Assembly: GCF_022538185.1 (NCBI RefSeq)
Contig: NZ_JAKYXC010000014.1
Location: 18,292-82,291 of the forward strand
Direction: 5' to 3'
Source: Microbacterium sp. CFH 31415
GTDB taxonomy: Bacteria > Actinomycetota > Actinomycetes > Actinomycetales > Microbacteriaceae
Length of the DNA: 64,000 nt
Of this stretch, positions 8,107 through 16,490 are shown in pieces; within the stretch, counting starts at the first letter, position 1, and each line of letters begins with the position of its first letter. The notes beneath the pieces were generated by a model, which was given only the letters and a program-made list of their open reading frames with translations, was not told the origin of the DNA and did not search any database. Position numbers and translations under genes: made by a program.

Positions 8107-8868
8107 GTGCTCACCTCCGAAGACCTCGCCACCGACCTGGCGGCCGCGGTCGCCGGTCCCGAGATCTTCGCCGTCTACCAGCCTCAGGTCTCCCTCGAGA
8201 CGGGGTCGATCGTGGCAGCTGAGGCGCTGTGCAGATGGGAGCACCCGAGTCACGGCGATATCGATCCCGAGACGGTGATCGAGGTCGCCGAGCGCAGCGG
8301 ACTGATCCACGCGCTCGGGCGGAGGATGCTCGCCGAGGGTTTCCGTGCGCAGGCCGAATGGCACGAGACCGGTCGTCCATGGGCCGTCGCCGTGAACGTC
8401 TCGCCGCTGCAGCTCACCGACGGGTCATTCGCCATGCATGTCGCCGAAGAATGCCGGCGCCACGGGGTCCCGACCGGGTCGCTCATCGTCGAGCTCACCG
8501 CCGACGGGGCGGTCGACGACCCCGTCGTGCTCGCGCAGCTGCGCTCGCTCGGCGAGATCGGTGTGGAGGTCTCCCTTCCCGGCTACGGCGAGGGTTCGCT
8601 CCCGTCCGAGCTGCTTCCCCGCCTCCCGCTCACCGAGGTCAAGATCCCCGGTCGTCTCGTGCGGTCGGCAGGCGGCCCCGCGCTTGCCTCCCTGCGCGAC
8701 GCGGTCGCGGTCGCGCACGATGCCGGGCTCCGTGTGGTGGCCGAGGGCGTCGAGACGCTGACCCACCTCGACATCGCGGTCGAGCTGGGCTGCGATCGCG
8801 CGCAGGGCTTCCTCATCCGGCCGCCGGACTCCGAGATCGCGTTCCCGGGCAGCGGTGCGCCGAACTGA
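8107..8868 (+). CDS. degenerate EAL-domain protein (c-di-GMP binding or inactive phosphodiesterase)
   Basis: The 253-residue product is a stand-alone EAL domain. It keeps the EAL glutamate (AEALCRWEHP), the Asn of VAVNVSPLQL, the first Glu of VELTADG, the Lys of VKIP and the EGVET and AQGF motifs. The double aspartate of the DDFGTG loop, which binds the catalytic metals in active phosphodiesterases, is replaced by LPGYGEG. The Asp usually found after the Lys is Pro. It is therefore probably a receptor or regulator rather than a hydrolase. The start is uncertain: GTG 8107 fits the domain boundary and has AGGTGG upstream, while ATG 8014 would add 31 residues. Confidence 0.75.
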   Translation: MLTSEDLATDLAAAVAGPEIFAVYQPQVSLETGSIVAAEALCRWEHPSHGDIDPETVIEVAERSGLIHALGRRMLAEGFRAQAEWHETGRPWAVAVNVSPLQLTDGSFAMHVAEECRRHGVPTGSLIVELTADGAVDDPVVLAQLRSLGEIGVEVSLPGYGEGSLPSELLPRLPLTEVKIPGRLVRSAGGPALASLRDAVAVAHDAGLRVVAEGVETLTHLDIAVELGCDRAQGFLIRPPDSEIAFPGSGAPN

Positions 8869-8949
8869 CCCGGGGTCCGCAGCGACCACCCCCCGAGGAC
8901 GCTGTCTGCGGCTGCCCTCGACGGGTCAAAAGCACTGGTCCGGGCGAGG

Positions 8950-8955
8950 TAACTT
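8950..8955 (+). promoter_or_regulatory. leaderless -10 box of the glycosidase-like gene
   Basis: TAACTT starts exactly 12 nt before the ATG at 8962. It matches the window-wide TANNNT spacing for leaderless transcripts. Confidence 0.45.
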
Positions 8956-8961
8956 AGTCCA

Positions 8962-11900
8962 ATGACGACGGCGCGACGGCGAGGCATCCTCGCTGTCATC
9001 ACCGCTCTCGTGCTGCTCGCCCTCGGAACCGGACTCGGCGCCGCCGTGGGCGATGCGCTGGGCATCCGCGCCGAACCGGCCGAGCAGATGGCCCCCGCTG
9101 CTCCCACGGCGCCCGAGATCGCCGAACCGGTTGCGCCTCCATCGCTCGGCGCCGTCAGTGCGCCGGATTCCCCCCGGGTCGAGGCGGCGGTGCGCGAGCT
9201 CCGCAGCGCGATCGGCGCCGCCTCGGAACGCCGAGGATCCGTGACGATCACCGTCGCCGTCATGCAGGAGGAGAGCGAGCCAGACGACGGCGAGGTCCCG
9301 GAGCCGGACGGATATCGTCTGACCGGGGACGCGTCCGCCCTTCGAATCGATGCCGATGCCGACGCGGGGGCTGCGAGAGCGCTGTATGAGCTCGCTGCCC
9401 GGGTACGCGCCGCTGCGCCGCTCAACGACCTGATCGGCGAGCACGCACCGTCGCGCTTGCCGTTCCGCATGGTCGACATGGGCGCCGTGGGCGTCGAGCC
9501 CGACCCGGCCGCCTGGGAGTCCGGCACCGACTACTCGCACGCGTCGAAGGCCTTCGCCCAGGTGCTGCTCCCCGAGCCCCCCTACATCGACGAGGCCGCG
9601 CTCGCCGAGGCGTTCGACGACTTCGACGTCTTCATCCGGCACTCGCTGGCCAACGGCTACAACGCCGTGGCCTTTCCCGGGTTCATCGAGTTCGTGGCGT
9701 TCGACGAGGTCGCCGACGGCGTCGTCTACACGCCGGGCGACGAGCACCGCGCGCAGGCGGTCGCGCTGCGCGACGCGTTCGGACCGTTCTGGCAGCACGC
9801 CGACGAGCTCGGCATGGACGTGTTCCTGCGCACGGACATGCTCACCCTCACGACGCCGCTCGAGGACTACCTCGTCGACACGTTCGGATCGCTCGACACC
9901 GAGAACCCCGCGCTGTGGGACGTCTACGCCGCCGGGCTCGACGAGCTCTACGCTGCCGAGCCGGCGCTCGACGGCATCCTCATCCGCATCGGCGAAGCCG
10001 GCGAGGTGTACGACGTCGGGGGCTGGGACTACTACTCGCAGCTCGCGGTGCGCACCCCCGAGGCCGTGCGGACGATGCTCGACACGCTCAGCGCGCAGGC
10101 CGAGGCATCCGATCGCGAAGTGATCTTCCGCACCTGGAGTGTCGGAGTCGGCGCGGTCGGCGACATGCACACCAACCCCGTCTCGTACGAGGAGGTGCTC
10201 GGCGGCATCGACTCTCCGGCGCTCATCGTCTCGACCAAGTACACGCTCGGCGACTTCTACAGCTGGCTGCCGCTCAACGACACGCTGGAGCAGGGCGCCC
10301 AGCGGCGGATCGTCGAGTTCCAGTCGCGGCGCGAGTTCGAGAACTTCGGCGCGTTCCCCAACGACCTCGGGCGCGAGTATCAGTACGCCCTGCAGACCCT
10401 GCTCGCTGCGAACGAGAACATCGAAGGCGTCTGGGTCTGGACGCAAGACGGCGGGCCGTGGCGCGCCGGCCCGATGACGCTCTACCTCAAGGCAGGGTTC
10501 TGGCAGCTGTACGAGCTCGACACCGTGGTTGCGTCCGCGCTCGCACGCGACACCGAGACCGACGTCGCCGATGTGACGGCCGGCTGGGCCCGGCAGTGGT
10601 TCTCGGACGACCCCGAGACCGTCGCCGCGATCGTCGAGGCGATGGACCTGTCGCGCGAGGCGATCGAGCAGGGCCTCTACATCGAGCAGTTCGCCGATCA
10701 GCGCGTGTTCGCGATCGGTCTCGAGCCGCCGCCCATGATGTGGATCTTCGAGTGGGACATCCTCACCGGCGACTCCGCGGTTCTCGACGTCCTCTACGCG
10801 ATCGCCCGCGATGCGACCGGCGGCGACATCGATCAGGCGATCGCGGGGGGCGAGCAGGCCGTCGCGACGGTCGAGCGCATGCGCGAGGCGGTGGCGGAGA
10901 CGGATGCCGCGACCTGGCGCGACCCCGCACTGCGCGACGCCTTCACCGGGACGCTCGACTACGAGGCCGACGTGCTCCGGCTGCTGGCGGCGTACCGCGC
11001 GATGATCCTGCACCAGGGGGAGTGGCACGACACGCTGTCGCCCGACGCCTACGCCGCGTGGGACGCGGATCGGGCCGAGTTCGAGGCGCTCGCCGCGGCG
11101 CACCTGGAGACGTACGAGGGCGACATCGACTACCCGGCGTACAACCTCACCGCCGCACAACTCGGTGTGGAGCGCGCGGAGCGCGACCTGCTGATGTCGT
11201 GGCTCGCTCGCATCCTGCTCGTGCTCGCGATCGCGTGGGTCGTGATCGGGATGCTCGCGGCCCGGACCAGCCTGGTTCGCCGGCCGGGCGCGGCGGCAGC
11301 CCGCGCGTCGTGGATCGCGTCGACGCGACCGTGGCGGGCGCGTGAATCGACGCTCGGCATGCTCGAGCTCGATCGCTGGCTGCTGCTGATCGTCCCGGCC
11401 GCGCTGCTCGTGGCGACGCGCGCGGTGCAGACGTCGTTCCTGTCGTGGACGCATCTCGCCGTCGTCTTCGCGGCATGGGCGGTGTTCGCGCTCGTCGTGC
11501 GGATCCTCGTCGGCCGGCGCTCGCCGTGGCCGGTCATCGCCGCGGTGGGCGGCGTGATCATGCTGCGGTGCATCGTGACGCTCGTCGCGCTGTCGTTCAC
11601 CGGTCCGGGCGGGTACTGGTTCGCCTTCTGGACCGAGCCCGCCTTCCGCACCGCCTACATCGCGGTCGCATTCGCGCTCTTCGTGTGGGTCTTCGTCGCC
11701 GCGGGCTGGGCGCTGGCGGCGCAGGTGCGCGCGCGCCGGGCGATCGGCTACGTGCTCGCCGGCGTCGGCGCCGGCCTGGCCGTTCCCGCAGTCGTCATCG
11801 GGACGATCGGCCTGGAGCGCGCGCTCGCTCTGTGGAACGACGAGCTGGGCCTGCTGCCCTGGGGCCTTGCGCGCATCCTCGGCATCACGACGTACCTGGA

Positions 11901-12018
11901 GATCCCGCCCGAGACGCCGTGGATCGCGGCGGCGATCGGCGGTGCGCTCGCCCTGGTCGGGCTGCTGCTCGCGATGCCGTGGAAGCGGCGGGAGGACGAG
12001 GCGTCCGTCCCCTCCTGA
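8962..12018 (+). CDS. glycosidase-like extracytoplasmic protein with seven C-terminal membrane helices
   Basis: This 1018-residue protein has an N-terminal membrane anchor (residues 9-30) and a Pro/Ala-rich linker. A segment at about 110-150 resembles the small N-terminal domain of GH67 alpha-glucuronidases and GH20/GH84 enzymes. A large domain at about 160-640 begins with LPFRMVDMGAV and includes FIEFVAFDEV and VWVWTQDGGPWRAGPM, which I read as a TIM-barrel glycosidase fold. A helical region (640-730) and about seven transmembrane helices (735-1010) follow. A glycosidase fused to a polytopic membrane domain is unusual. I infer a surface enzyme or sensor acting on a uronic-acid or amino-sugar polymer; activity and substrate are unproven. 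A -10 box lies 12 nt upstream, and the gene is convergent with the DUF1684 gene. Confidence 0.65.
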   Translation: MTTARRRGILAVITALVLLALGTGLGAAVGDALGIRAEPAEQMAPAAPTAPEIAEPVAPPSLGAVSAPDSPRVEAAVRELRSAIGAASERRGSVTITVAVMQEESEPDDGEVPEPDGYRLTGDASALRIDADADAGAARALYELAARVRAAAPLNDLIGEHAPSRLPFRMVDMGAVGVEPDPAAWESGTDYSHASKAFAQVLLPEPPYIDEAALAEAFDDFDVFIRHSLANGYNAVAFPGFIEFVAFDEVADGVVYTPGDEHRAQAVALRDAFGPFWQHADELGMDVFLRTDMLTLTTPLEDYLVDTFGSLDTENPALWDVYAAGLDELYAAEPALDGILIRIGEAGEVYDVGGWDYYSQLAVRTPEAVRTMLDTLSAQAEASDREVIFRTWSVGVGAVGDMHTNPVSYEEVLGGIDSPALIVSTKYTLGDFYSWLPLNDTLEQGAQRRIVEFQSRREFENFGAFPNDLGREYQYALQTLLAANENIEGVWVWTQDGGPWRAGPMTLYLKAGFWQLYELDTVVASALARDTETDVADVTAGWARQWFSDDPETVAAIVEAMDLSREAIEQGLYIEQFADQRVFAIGLEPPPMMWIFEWDILTGDSAVLDVLYAIARDATGGDIDQAIAGGEQAVATVERMREAVAETDAATWRDPALRDAFTGTLDYEADVLRLLAAYRAMILHQGEWHDTLSPDAYAAWDADRAEFEALAAAHLETYEGDIDYPAYNLTAAQLGVERAERDLLMSWLARILLVLAIAWVVIGMLAARTSLVRRPGAAAARASWIASTRPWRARESTLGMLELDRWLLLIVPAALLVATRAVQTSFLSWTHLAVVFAAWAVFALVVRILVGRRSPWPVIAAVGGVIMLRCIVTLVALSFTGPGGYWFAFWTEPAFRTAYIAVAFALFVWVFVAAGWALAAQVRARRAIGYVLAGVGAGLAVPAVVIGTIGLERALALWNDELGLLPWGLARILGITTYLEIPPETPWIAAAIGGALALVGLLLAMPWKRREDEASVPS

Positions 12019-12052
12019 GACGGCGCCACCGGATGCCGCAGGTCGCGCGTAG

Positions 12053-12760
12053 TCAGCGTACGAGGAGCTCGCCGCTCGTGATGGGGACCGCCCACCGGTT
12101 GCCCGGGGGCGGGAACGCGCAGGTGTAGTGGTCCGAGAACGCGCAGGGTGGCAGATATGCGCGGTTGAGATCGACCTCGACGCGCCCTGCGGCGTCAGGC
12201 GCCGCGAGGCGGAGGAAGCGGAACCGGTAGCTCTCGGTGCCGCTGGTCGCATCGGAGAAGGCGGCGAAGAGCGACCCGTCGTCCTCCTGCTCGACCGTCA
12301 GCTCGAGCTTCGCGCCGTCGAGCTCGAAGATCACCGCGCCCGCGTACACGATGTCGTCTCGTCGGCCGTCGACCGTGCTTCGCTCGGCCGCGCGGGGCGT
12401 CGCCCCGAACTCGCCGCGCACGCGGAATGCGGGATCGTAGGCAGCGCGCTCGATCGCCGAGATGCCGCGGCGCGATGCGGCGGCCGGATCCCACGCCCGC
12501 AACGCGATCGCTCCGTCACGGTCCACGGCACGCACCATGAGGTCGCCGAGATGTGTCGCCTCGCCCCGTTGCAGGCGGAGGTCGCCCGGTGTCTGGCGGC
12601 CGACGGCGGCGGTGCCGTCAGCCCGCCACCAGCCGGGAACGCCGTCGTACTCGCGCTCGACGTCGTCGAGCCAGAGGGTGGCAGTGAGCGCGGCGATGCC
12701 GTGCGGTGCCCAGACAGCGGCATCCCTCGTCGCGGTCCAGCGGTCGTGCGCGGCGTTCAT
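12053..12760 (-). CDS. DUF1684 family protein
   Basis: This 235-residue cytoplasmic protein carries the hallmarks of DUF1684: DLNRAYLPPCAFSDHYTCAFP near the C-terminus, ending with PPPGNRWAVPITSGE. Family members form a beta-sandwich and have no settled function. The ATG at 12760 is chosen; an in-frame ATG three codons earlier is possible, and neither has a clear ribosome site. The gene is divergent from the LysR gene across an 89-bp AT-rich gap, the typical arrangement for a LysR target, so it may belong to the same regulon as the peptide transporter. Confidence 0.75.
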   Translation of the reverse strand: MNAAHDRWTATRDAAVWAPHGIAALTATLWLDDVEREYDGVPGWWRADGTAAVGRQTPGDLRLQRGEATHLGDLMVRAVDRDGAIALRAWDPAAASRRGISAIERAAYDPAFRVRGEFGATPRAAERSTVDGRRDDIVYAGAVIFELDGAKLELTVEQEDDGSLFAAFSDATSGTESYRFRFLRLAAPDAAGRVEVDLNRAYLPPCAFSDHYTCAFPPPGNRWAVPITSGELLVR

Positions 12761-12837
12761 GCGTCCCATCTTGGTGCTCGATGACGCCGAGTATCCAACC
12801 GATACATATTGTTACACCATCGAAATCTGAGTGTGAA

Positions 12838-12843
12838 TAGCAT
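12838..12843 (+). promoter_or_regulatory. leaderless -10 box of the LysR/peptide transporter operon
   Basis: TAGCAT begins 12 nt before the ATG at 12850. The 50 bp before it are AT-rich for this genome and separate the divergent DUF1684 and LysR genes, so this is also where LysR binding would be expected. No clean T-N11-A palindrome stands out. Confidence 0.4.
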
Positions 12844-12849
12844 CCTCCT

Positions 12850-15498
12850 ATGGACAGCACCGATGCGCCGGAGATCGATGCACTGACGCGCGCCCTCGAT
12901 GTCCACTCGCTGCGGATCCTGGTCGCGATCGACCAGGAGGGGTCCATCAGCGCAGCCGCCCGTGCGCTCGGCTTCACCCAGCCCACGATCACCCAGCACG
13001 TGCAGCGGCTCGAAGCGCGGCTCGGCGCCACCCTCGTCGCTCGCACCGCCCGAGCCGCCACCCTCACTCCCGTCGGAGCGCTGCTGGCGCAGCACGCACC
13101 GCGCATCGATGCCAGCCTCACAGCCGCGGCGACCGAGCTCGCACGCGTGCTCGGCAGGAGGGCGGGAGTGGTCCGCATCGCCGCGCCCGTCGAGTGCGTG
13201 GCACACGTCATCGCGCCGGCCTTCGCACGCTTGGCGGCAGAGATCCCGGGGATCGAGGTATCGGTCCACGAGACCGACGACACCACTGCGGCTCTGGACC
13301 TGGTGCGCGGTGGTCGGGCCGACGTCGCCGTCACGATCGATGTGGCCGCCGCCGGCAGCCGCCGCCGCCCGGCGCCGCGTCGTGCCGGCGCGCGCTCGAC
13401 GTTCCTCTTCGCCGAGGAAGTCGTCGCCCTCACCGTCACCGACGTGGATGCGCCCGCCGGCCGTCTCGACCCCCGTGCACTGAGCGGCCTGCCCTGGATT
13501 CGCGGCCGCGGCACGTGCAGTGACGTCGTCGCGGAGGCGATCGGGCGCATCGAGCGCCCCGAGGACATCGTCACCGGCCGCCCCGACGCCGCGATCGCGC
13601 TGGCGGCCCACGGTGTCGGCACGGCGTTCGTCGCCGAGTCCGACCTCGCCGGCATCACCTTGCCGAACGGGCTTCGCGCCCTCGGCCTCTCGCCGTCGTT
13701 CACCCGCCGGACATCGGCGACGACCCTGCTCGAGGCCGCGGAGATCCCCGCCGTCGCCGCCGCCATCCGCACGCTCGCATCTCACCGACCCACCACGGCG
13801 GAAGTCGAGGCCACTCTCGACGCCCGTCGGCGCAGCGAGAGCCATCGCGCCAGATTCCGCACCGCCGCACCCCTACCCGAGGAGAACCCCGCCATGCCGT
13901 TCCCGTCCACCGCCCGCCTGGCGCAGGCCGCCACGGTCGCCGCAGCGAGCGCGCTGCTGCTGACCGCGTGCGCAAGCGCCACGCCCGAGAACACCACCGC
14001 CCCCGACTCCGGCGCCGAGATCGAGCACATCACGGTCGCGCTGCCCGGCTCCCTGTCGAGCCTCTACGTCGGTCAGGAGGCCGGCATCCTCAACTACTAC
14101 ATCGCCTCCATCGCGCAGGAGGGCCTCGTCTCCATCGACGCCCAGGGTCGGGTGCAGCCCGGCCTCGCCGAGTCCTGGGAGCAGACCGACGAGCTCACCT
14201 ACGTGTACGAACTGCGCGACGATGCCTCCTTCCAGGACGGCACCCCGGTCACCGCCGACGACGTGGTGTTCAGCCTCGAGCAGGCGCGCGATGAGACCAG
14301 TTCGCCGGGCCTGGCGTACTACCTCACCAACGTCGACACGGTCGAGAAGACCGGCGACGCCGAGGTGACGATCACGCTGACGGAGCCCGATGCGGCGTTC
14401 GCGTCGAACATGAGCACCGGTGGCGCCGCCTTCGTCACCTCGAAGGCGTTCTGGGAGGAGCACGACGGAAAGGTCGGCACGCCCGACGCATTGCTGCTCG
14501 GATCGGGCCCCTACCAGGTGACCGAGTTCGCGCCCGACTCGCATGTGACCTTCGAGCGTGTCGACACGTGGTGGGGCGAGCTGCCGAAGGTCAAGGAGAT
14601 CACGGTCAACTTCGTGCCCGACGAGTCCACGCGACTCCTCGCGGCACAGTCGGGTGACGTCGATGTGGCCTTCAACGTCCCGCTGGCGCAGTCGCAGCAG
14701 TGGGAGAACCTCGACACGATGCGCGTGGACTACGTCAACGATCTGTCGTACGTGGGCCTCTACTTCAACACCAACGTCGCGCCGTTCGACGACCCGAAGG
14801 TGCGGGAGGCGTTCGCCCACGCGGTCGACCGCGAGGCGTATGTCGACAAGCTCCTGCGTGGCCACGGCGAGGCCGCGACGGCCATCATGACGCCCGAATC
14901 GCTCGGTGCCGCCTACGAAGCCGAGGAAGCGCGCGACGTGCTCGCCGGCATCCCTCAGTGGGACTACGACCTGGATGCAGCGAAGGCCGCGCTCGCCGAG
15001 TCGTCGGTCCCCGACGGATTCGAGGCGGAGCTGCTGACCCCGAACACGGGCCCGCAGCTCGGCACGGCCGCCCAGGCCCTCGCGCAGAACCTGGAAGAGG
15101 TCGGGATCACGCTGAACGTCCGTGAGGTGCCGATCGAGGAGTGGCTCGCGAGCCTGGACGCCTCGTCCGACCACGGTGTCAACCTGATGTGGTACTTCTC
15201 GACGCTCGGCGACCCGGCCGAGGTGCCCAGCTACCTCCTGGGCGCCGGCAACCCCGCCGGCTACGACAACCCCGCCATCGTCGACCTGATCGCACAGGCC
15301 GGCGCGGCGTCCGATCCGGCAGCGCGCATCGATCTTCTCGTGCAGGCCGAGACGCTGCAGGCCGAGGACGCGATCAACGTCCCGCTGTGGTGGGGGCAGT
15401 CCGCCACGGCCTTCGCGAAGGACCTGGGCATGAACGACTACAGCTCGTTCGCGTTCATCTCCTCGTGGCCGACCCAGCTGTACCGGGCGGGTCAGTGA
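12850..15498 (+). CDS. LysR-type regulator in one continuous frame with a peptide-binding lipoprotein
   Basis: A single 882-codon frame starts with a LysR-type regulator: HTH at residues 17-60 (GSISAAARALGFTQPTITQ) and an effector domain to about 330. It then runs without any stop codon into a family-5 peptide-binding protein that has its own signal sequence at codon 349. A shift by one base would not restore a stop before codon 349 either, because no stop occurs in any frame around 13810-13890. Two readings are possible: a long translational fusion, or readthrough of the LysR gene with independent initiation of the binding protein at 13894. The second makes more biological sense because a buried lipoprotein signal could not be exported normally. 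Confidence 0.7.
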   Translation: MDSTDAPEIDALTRALDVHSLRILVAIDQEGSISAAARALGFTQPTITQHVQRLEARLGATLVARTARAATLTPVGALLAQHAPRIDASLTAAATELARVLGRRAGVVRIAAPVECVAHVIAPAFARLAAEIPGIEVSVHETDDTTAALDLVRGGRADVAVTIDVAAAGSRRRPAPRRAGARSTFLFAEEVVALTVTDVDAPAGRLDPRALSGLPWIRGRGTCSDVVAEAIGRIERPEDIVTGRPDAAIALAAHGVGTAFVAESDLAGITLPNGLRALGLSPSFTRRTSATTLLEAAEIPAVAAAIRTLASHRPTTAEVEATLDARRRSESHRARFRTAAPLPEENPAMPFPSTARLAQAATVAAASALLLTACASATPENTTAPDSGAEIEHITVALPGSLSSLYVGQEAGILNYYIASIAQEGLVSIDAQGRVQPGLAESWEQTDELTYVYELRDDASFQDGTPVTADDVVFSLEQARDETSSPGLAYYLTNVDTVEKTGDAEVTITLTEPDAAFASNMSTGGAAFVTSKAFWEEHDGKVGTPDALLLGSGPYQVTEFAPDSHVTFERVDTWWGELPKVKEITVNFVPDESTRLLAAQSGDVDVAFNVPLAQSQQWENLDTMRVDYVNDLSYVGLYFNTNVAPFDDPKVREAFAHAVDREAYVDKLLRGHGEAATAIMTPESLGAAYEAEEARDVLAGIPQWDYDLDAAKAALAESSVPDGFEAELLTPNTGPQLGTAAQALAQNLEEVGITLNVREVPIEEWLASLDASSDHGVNLMWYFSTLGDPAEVPSYLLGAGNPAGYDNPAIVDLIAQAGAASDPAARIDLLVQAETLQAEDAINVPLWWGQSATAFAKDLGMNDYSSFAFISSWPTQLYRAGQ
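13894..15498 (+). CDS. ABC peptide/nickel-type substrate-binding lipoprotein (SBP family 5)
   Basis: This is the likely mature product of the second half of the long frame: 534 residues starting at ATG 13894, with GAGGAG 8-13 nt upstream. It has a signal peptide and lipobox LTAC, with Cys at about residue 26. The body is a DppA/OppA-type solute receptor, shown by the family-5 pattern GLAESWEQTDELTYVYELRD, then DGTPVTADDVVFSLEQA and the later LYFNTNVAPFDDPKVREAFAHA. It would sit on the outer face of the membrane and deliver peptides to the two permeases encoded next. Its stop overlaps the next start by 4 nt. The ligand is unknown; dipeptides or oligopeptides are likely. Confidence 0.85.
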   Translation: MPFPSTARLAQAATVAAASALLLTACASATPENTTAPDSGAEIEHITVALPGSLSSLYVGQEAGILNYYIASIAQEGLVSIDAQGRVQPGLAESWEQTDELTYVYELRDDASFQDGTPVTADDVVFSLEQARDETSSPGLAYYLTNVDTVEKTGDAEVTITLTEPDAAFASNMSTGGAAFVTSKAFWEEHDGKVGTPDALLLGSGPYQVTEFAPDSHVTFERVDTWWGELPKVKEITVNFVPDESTRLLAAQSGDVDVAFNVPLAQSQQWENLDTMRVDYVNDLSYVGLYFNTNVAPFDDPKVREAFAHAVDREAYVDKLLRGHGEAATAIMTPESLGAAYEAEEARDVLAGIPQWDYDLDAAKAALAESSVPDGFEAELLTPNTGPQLGTAAQALAQNLEEVGITLNVREVPIEEWLASLDASSDHGVNLMWYFSTLGDPAEVPSYLLGAGNPAGYDNPAIVDLIAQAGAASDPAARIDLLVQAETLQAEDAINVPLWWGQSATAFAKDLGMNDYSSFAFISSWPTQLYRAGQ

Positions 15499-16490
15499 CC
15501 CAGCCCCTCCCCGTCCGAGCGCGCGCATCGCGGTACCGGTCCGTCGGCCGGCTGCTCGTGGTGCGCGTGCTCGGCGTTCTCGCCGTGCTCCTGGTGCTGT
15601 CGGTCGTCATCTTCTCCCTGATGCACTTGGCTCCCGGCGACATCGTCAAGAACCTGCTCGGCAATCGCCCCACCTCGCCGGAGGCGGTCGCGGCGATCCG
15701 CGAGCAGTACAACCTCGACGACCCGGTGTGGCTGCAGTACCTCAAGTGGCTCGGCGCCTTCCTCGTCGGCGACCTGGGCCAGTCCATCCGCCTCCAGGTC
15801 CCCGTCGCGGACGCCATCGGCCAGCGCGTGGGCCTCACACTGACCCTCTGCGCACTGTCGTTCGTGATCGCCGTCGTCGTCGCCGTCCCGCTCGGCGTGC
15901 ACAGCGCGGTGCGGGCGGGCGGGTGGGCCGACCGCACCGCCAACAGTCTCGCAGTGCTCGGGCTGAGCGCACCGACCTTCGCGGTCGGCCTGTTGCTGCT
16001 GTACGCGTTCGCGTACTACCTGCGGATCTTCCCCGTCTACGGCGCGGGATCCGGCGGCCTCGACACGCTCTGGCATCTCGTGCTCCCGGCGGTGACCCTG
16101 GCCCTGGGGCTCGGGGCGATCGTGGTGAAGCTCACGCGCACGGCGATGATCCGCGAGCTCGAGTCGGACTACGTCACCGCCGCCCGGGCCCGTGGGATCG
16201 CGGAGCCGCAGGTGCAGCGCATCGCGCTGCGCAACGCGGCCATCCCGATCGTGACCGGAGCGAGTCTCGTCCTCACCTTCCTCGTCGGCGGCACTGTGCT
16301 CGCCGAGACCACGTACGCGCTTCCCGGGCTCGGGACGCTGCTGCAGGACTCCGTCCTCTTCAAGGACATCGCCGTCGTGCAGTCGCTGACGCTGCTGGTC
16401 GCCGTGGTCATCGCGGTGATCGCCCTGCTGGCCGACCTCGCGTACCTGCTCCTCGATCCCCGCATCCGCCGAGGAGGGCTGCCCGCATGA
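15495..16490 (+). CDS. ABC peptide transporter permease (DppB/OppB-type)
   Basis: This 331-residue protein starts at GTG 15495 and overlaps the receptor gene by 4 nt. It has six membrane helices and the BPD_transp_1 EAA loop (DYVTAARARGIAEPQVQRIALRNA, about residues 225-248) that contacts the ATPase. The N-terminal helix with FSLMHLAPGD is characteristic of DppB/OppB. With the next gene it forms the membrane channel of the importer. The four transport genes overlap successively by four bases, which indicates tight co-translation. Confidence 0.92.
   Translation: MTQPLPVRARASRYRSVGRLLVVRVLGVLAVLLVLSVVIFSLMHLAPGDIVKNLLGNRPTSPEAVAAIREQYNLDDPVWLQYLKWLGAFLVGDLGQSIRLQVPVADAIGQRVGLTLTLCALSFVIAVVVAVPLGVHSAVRAGGWADRTANSLAVLGLSAPTFAVGLLLLYAFAYYLRIFPVYGAGSGGLDTLWHLVLPAVTLALGLGAIVVKLTRTAMIRELESDYVTAARARGIAEPQVQRIALRNAAIPIVTGASLVLTFLVGGTVLAETTYALPGLGTLLQDSVLFKDIAVVQSLTLLVAVVIAVIALLADLAYLLLDPRIRRGGLPA

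Noticed and set aside
8926..12252. 1108-codon open frame on the minus strand
   Set aside because: It is the antisense shadow of the glycosidase-like gene, Arg/Glu/His-rich with no domain or ribosome site. The plus-strand gene has normal third-position GC bias and a signal anchor.
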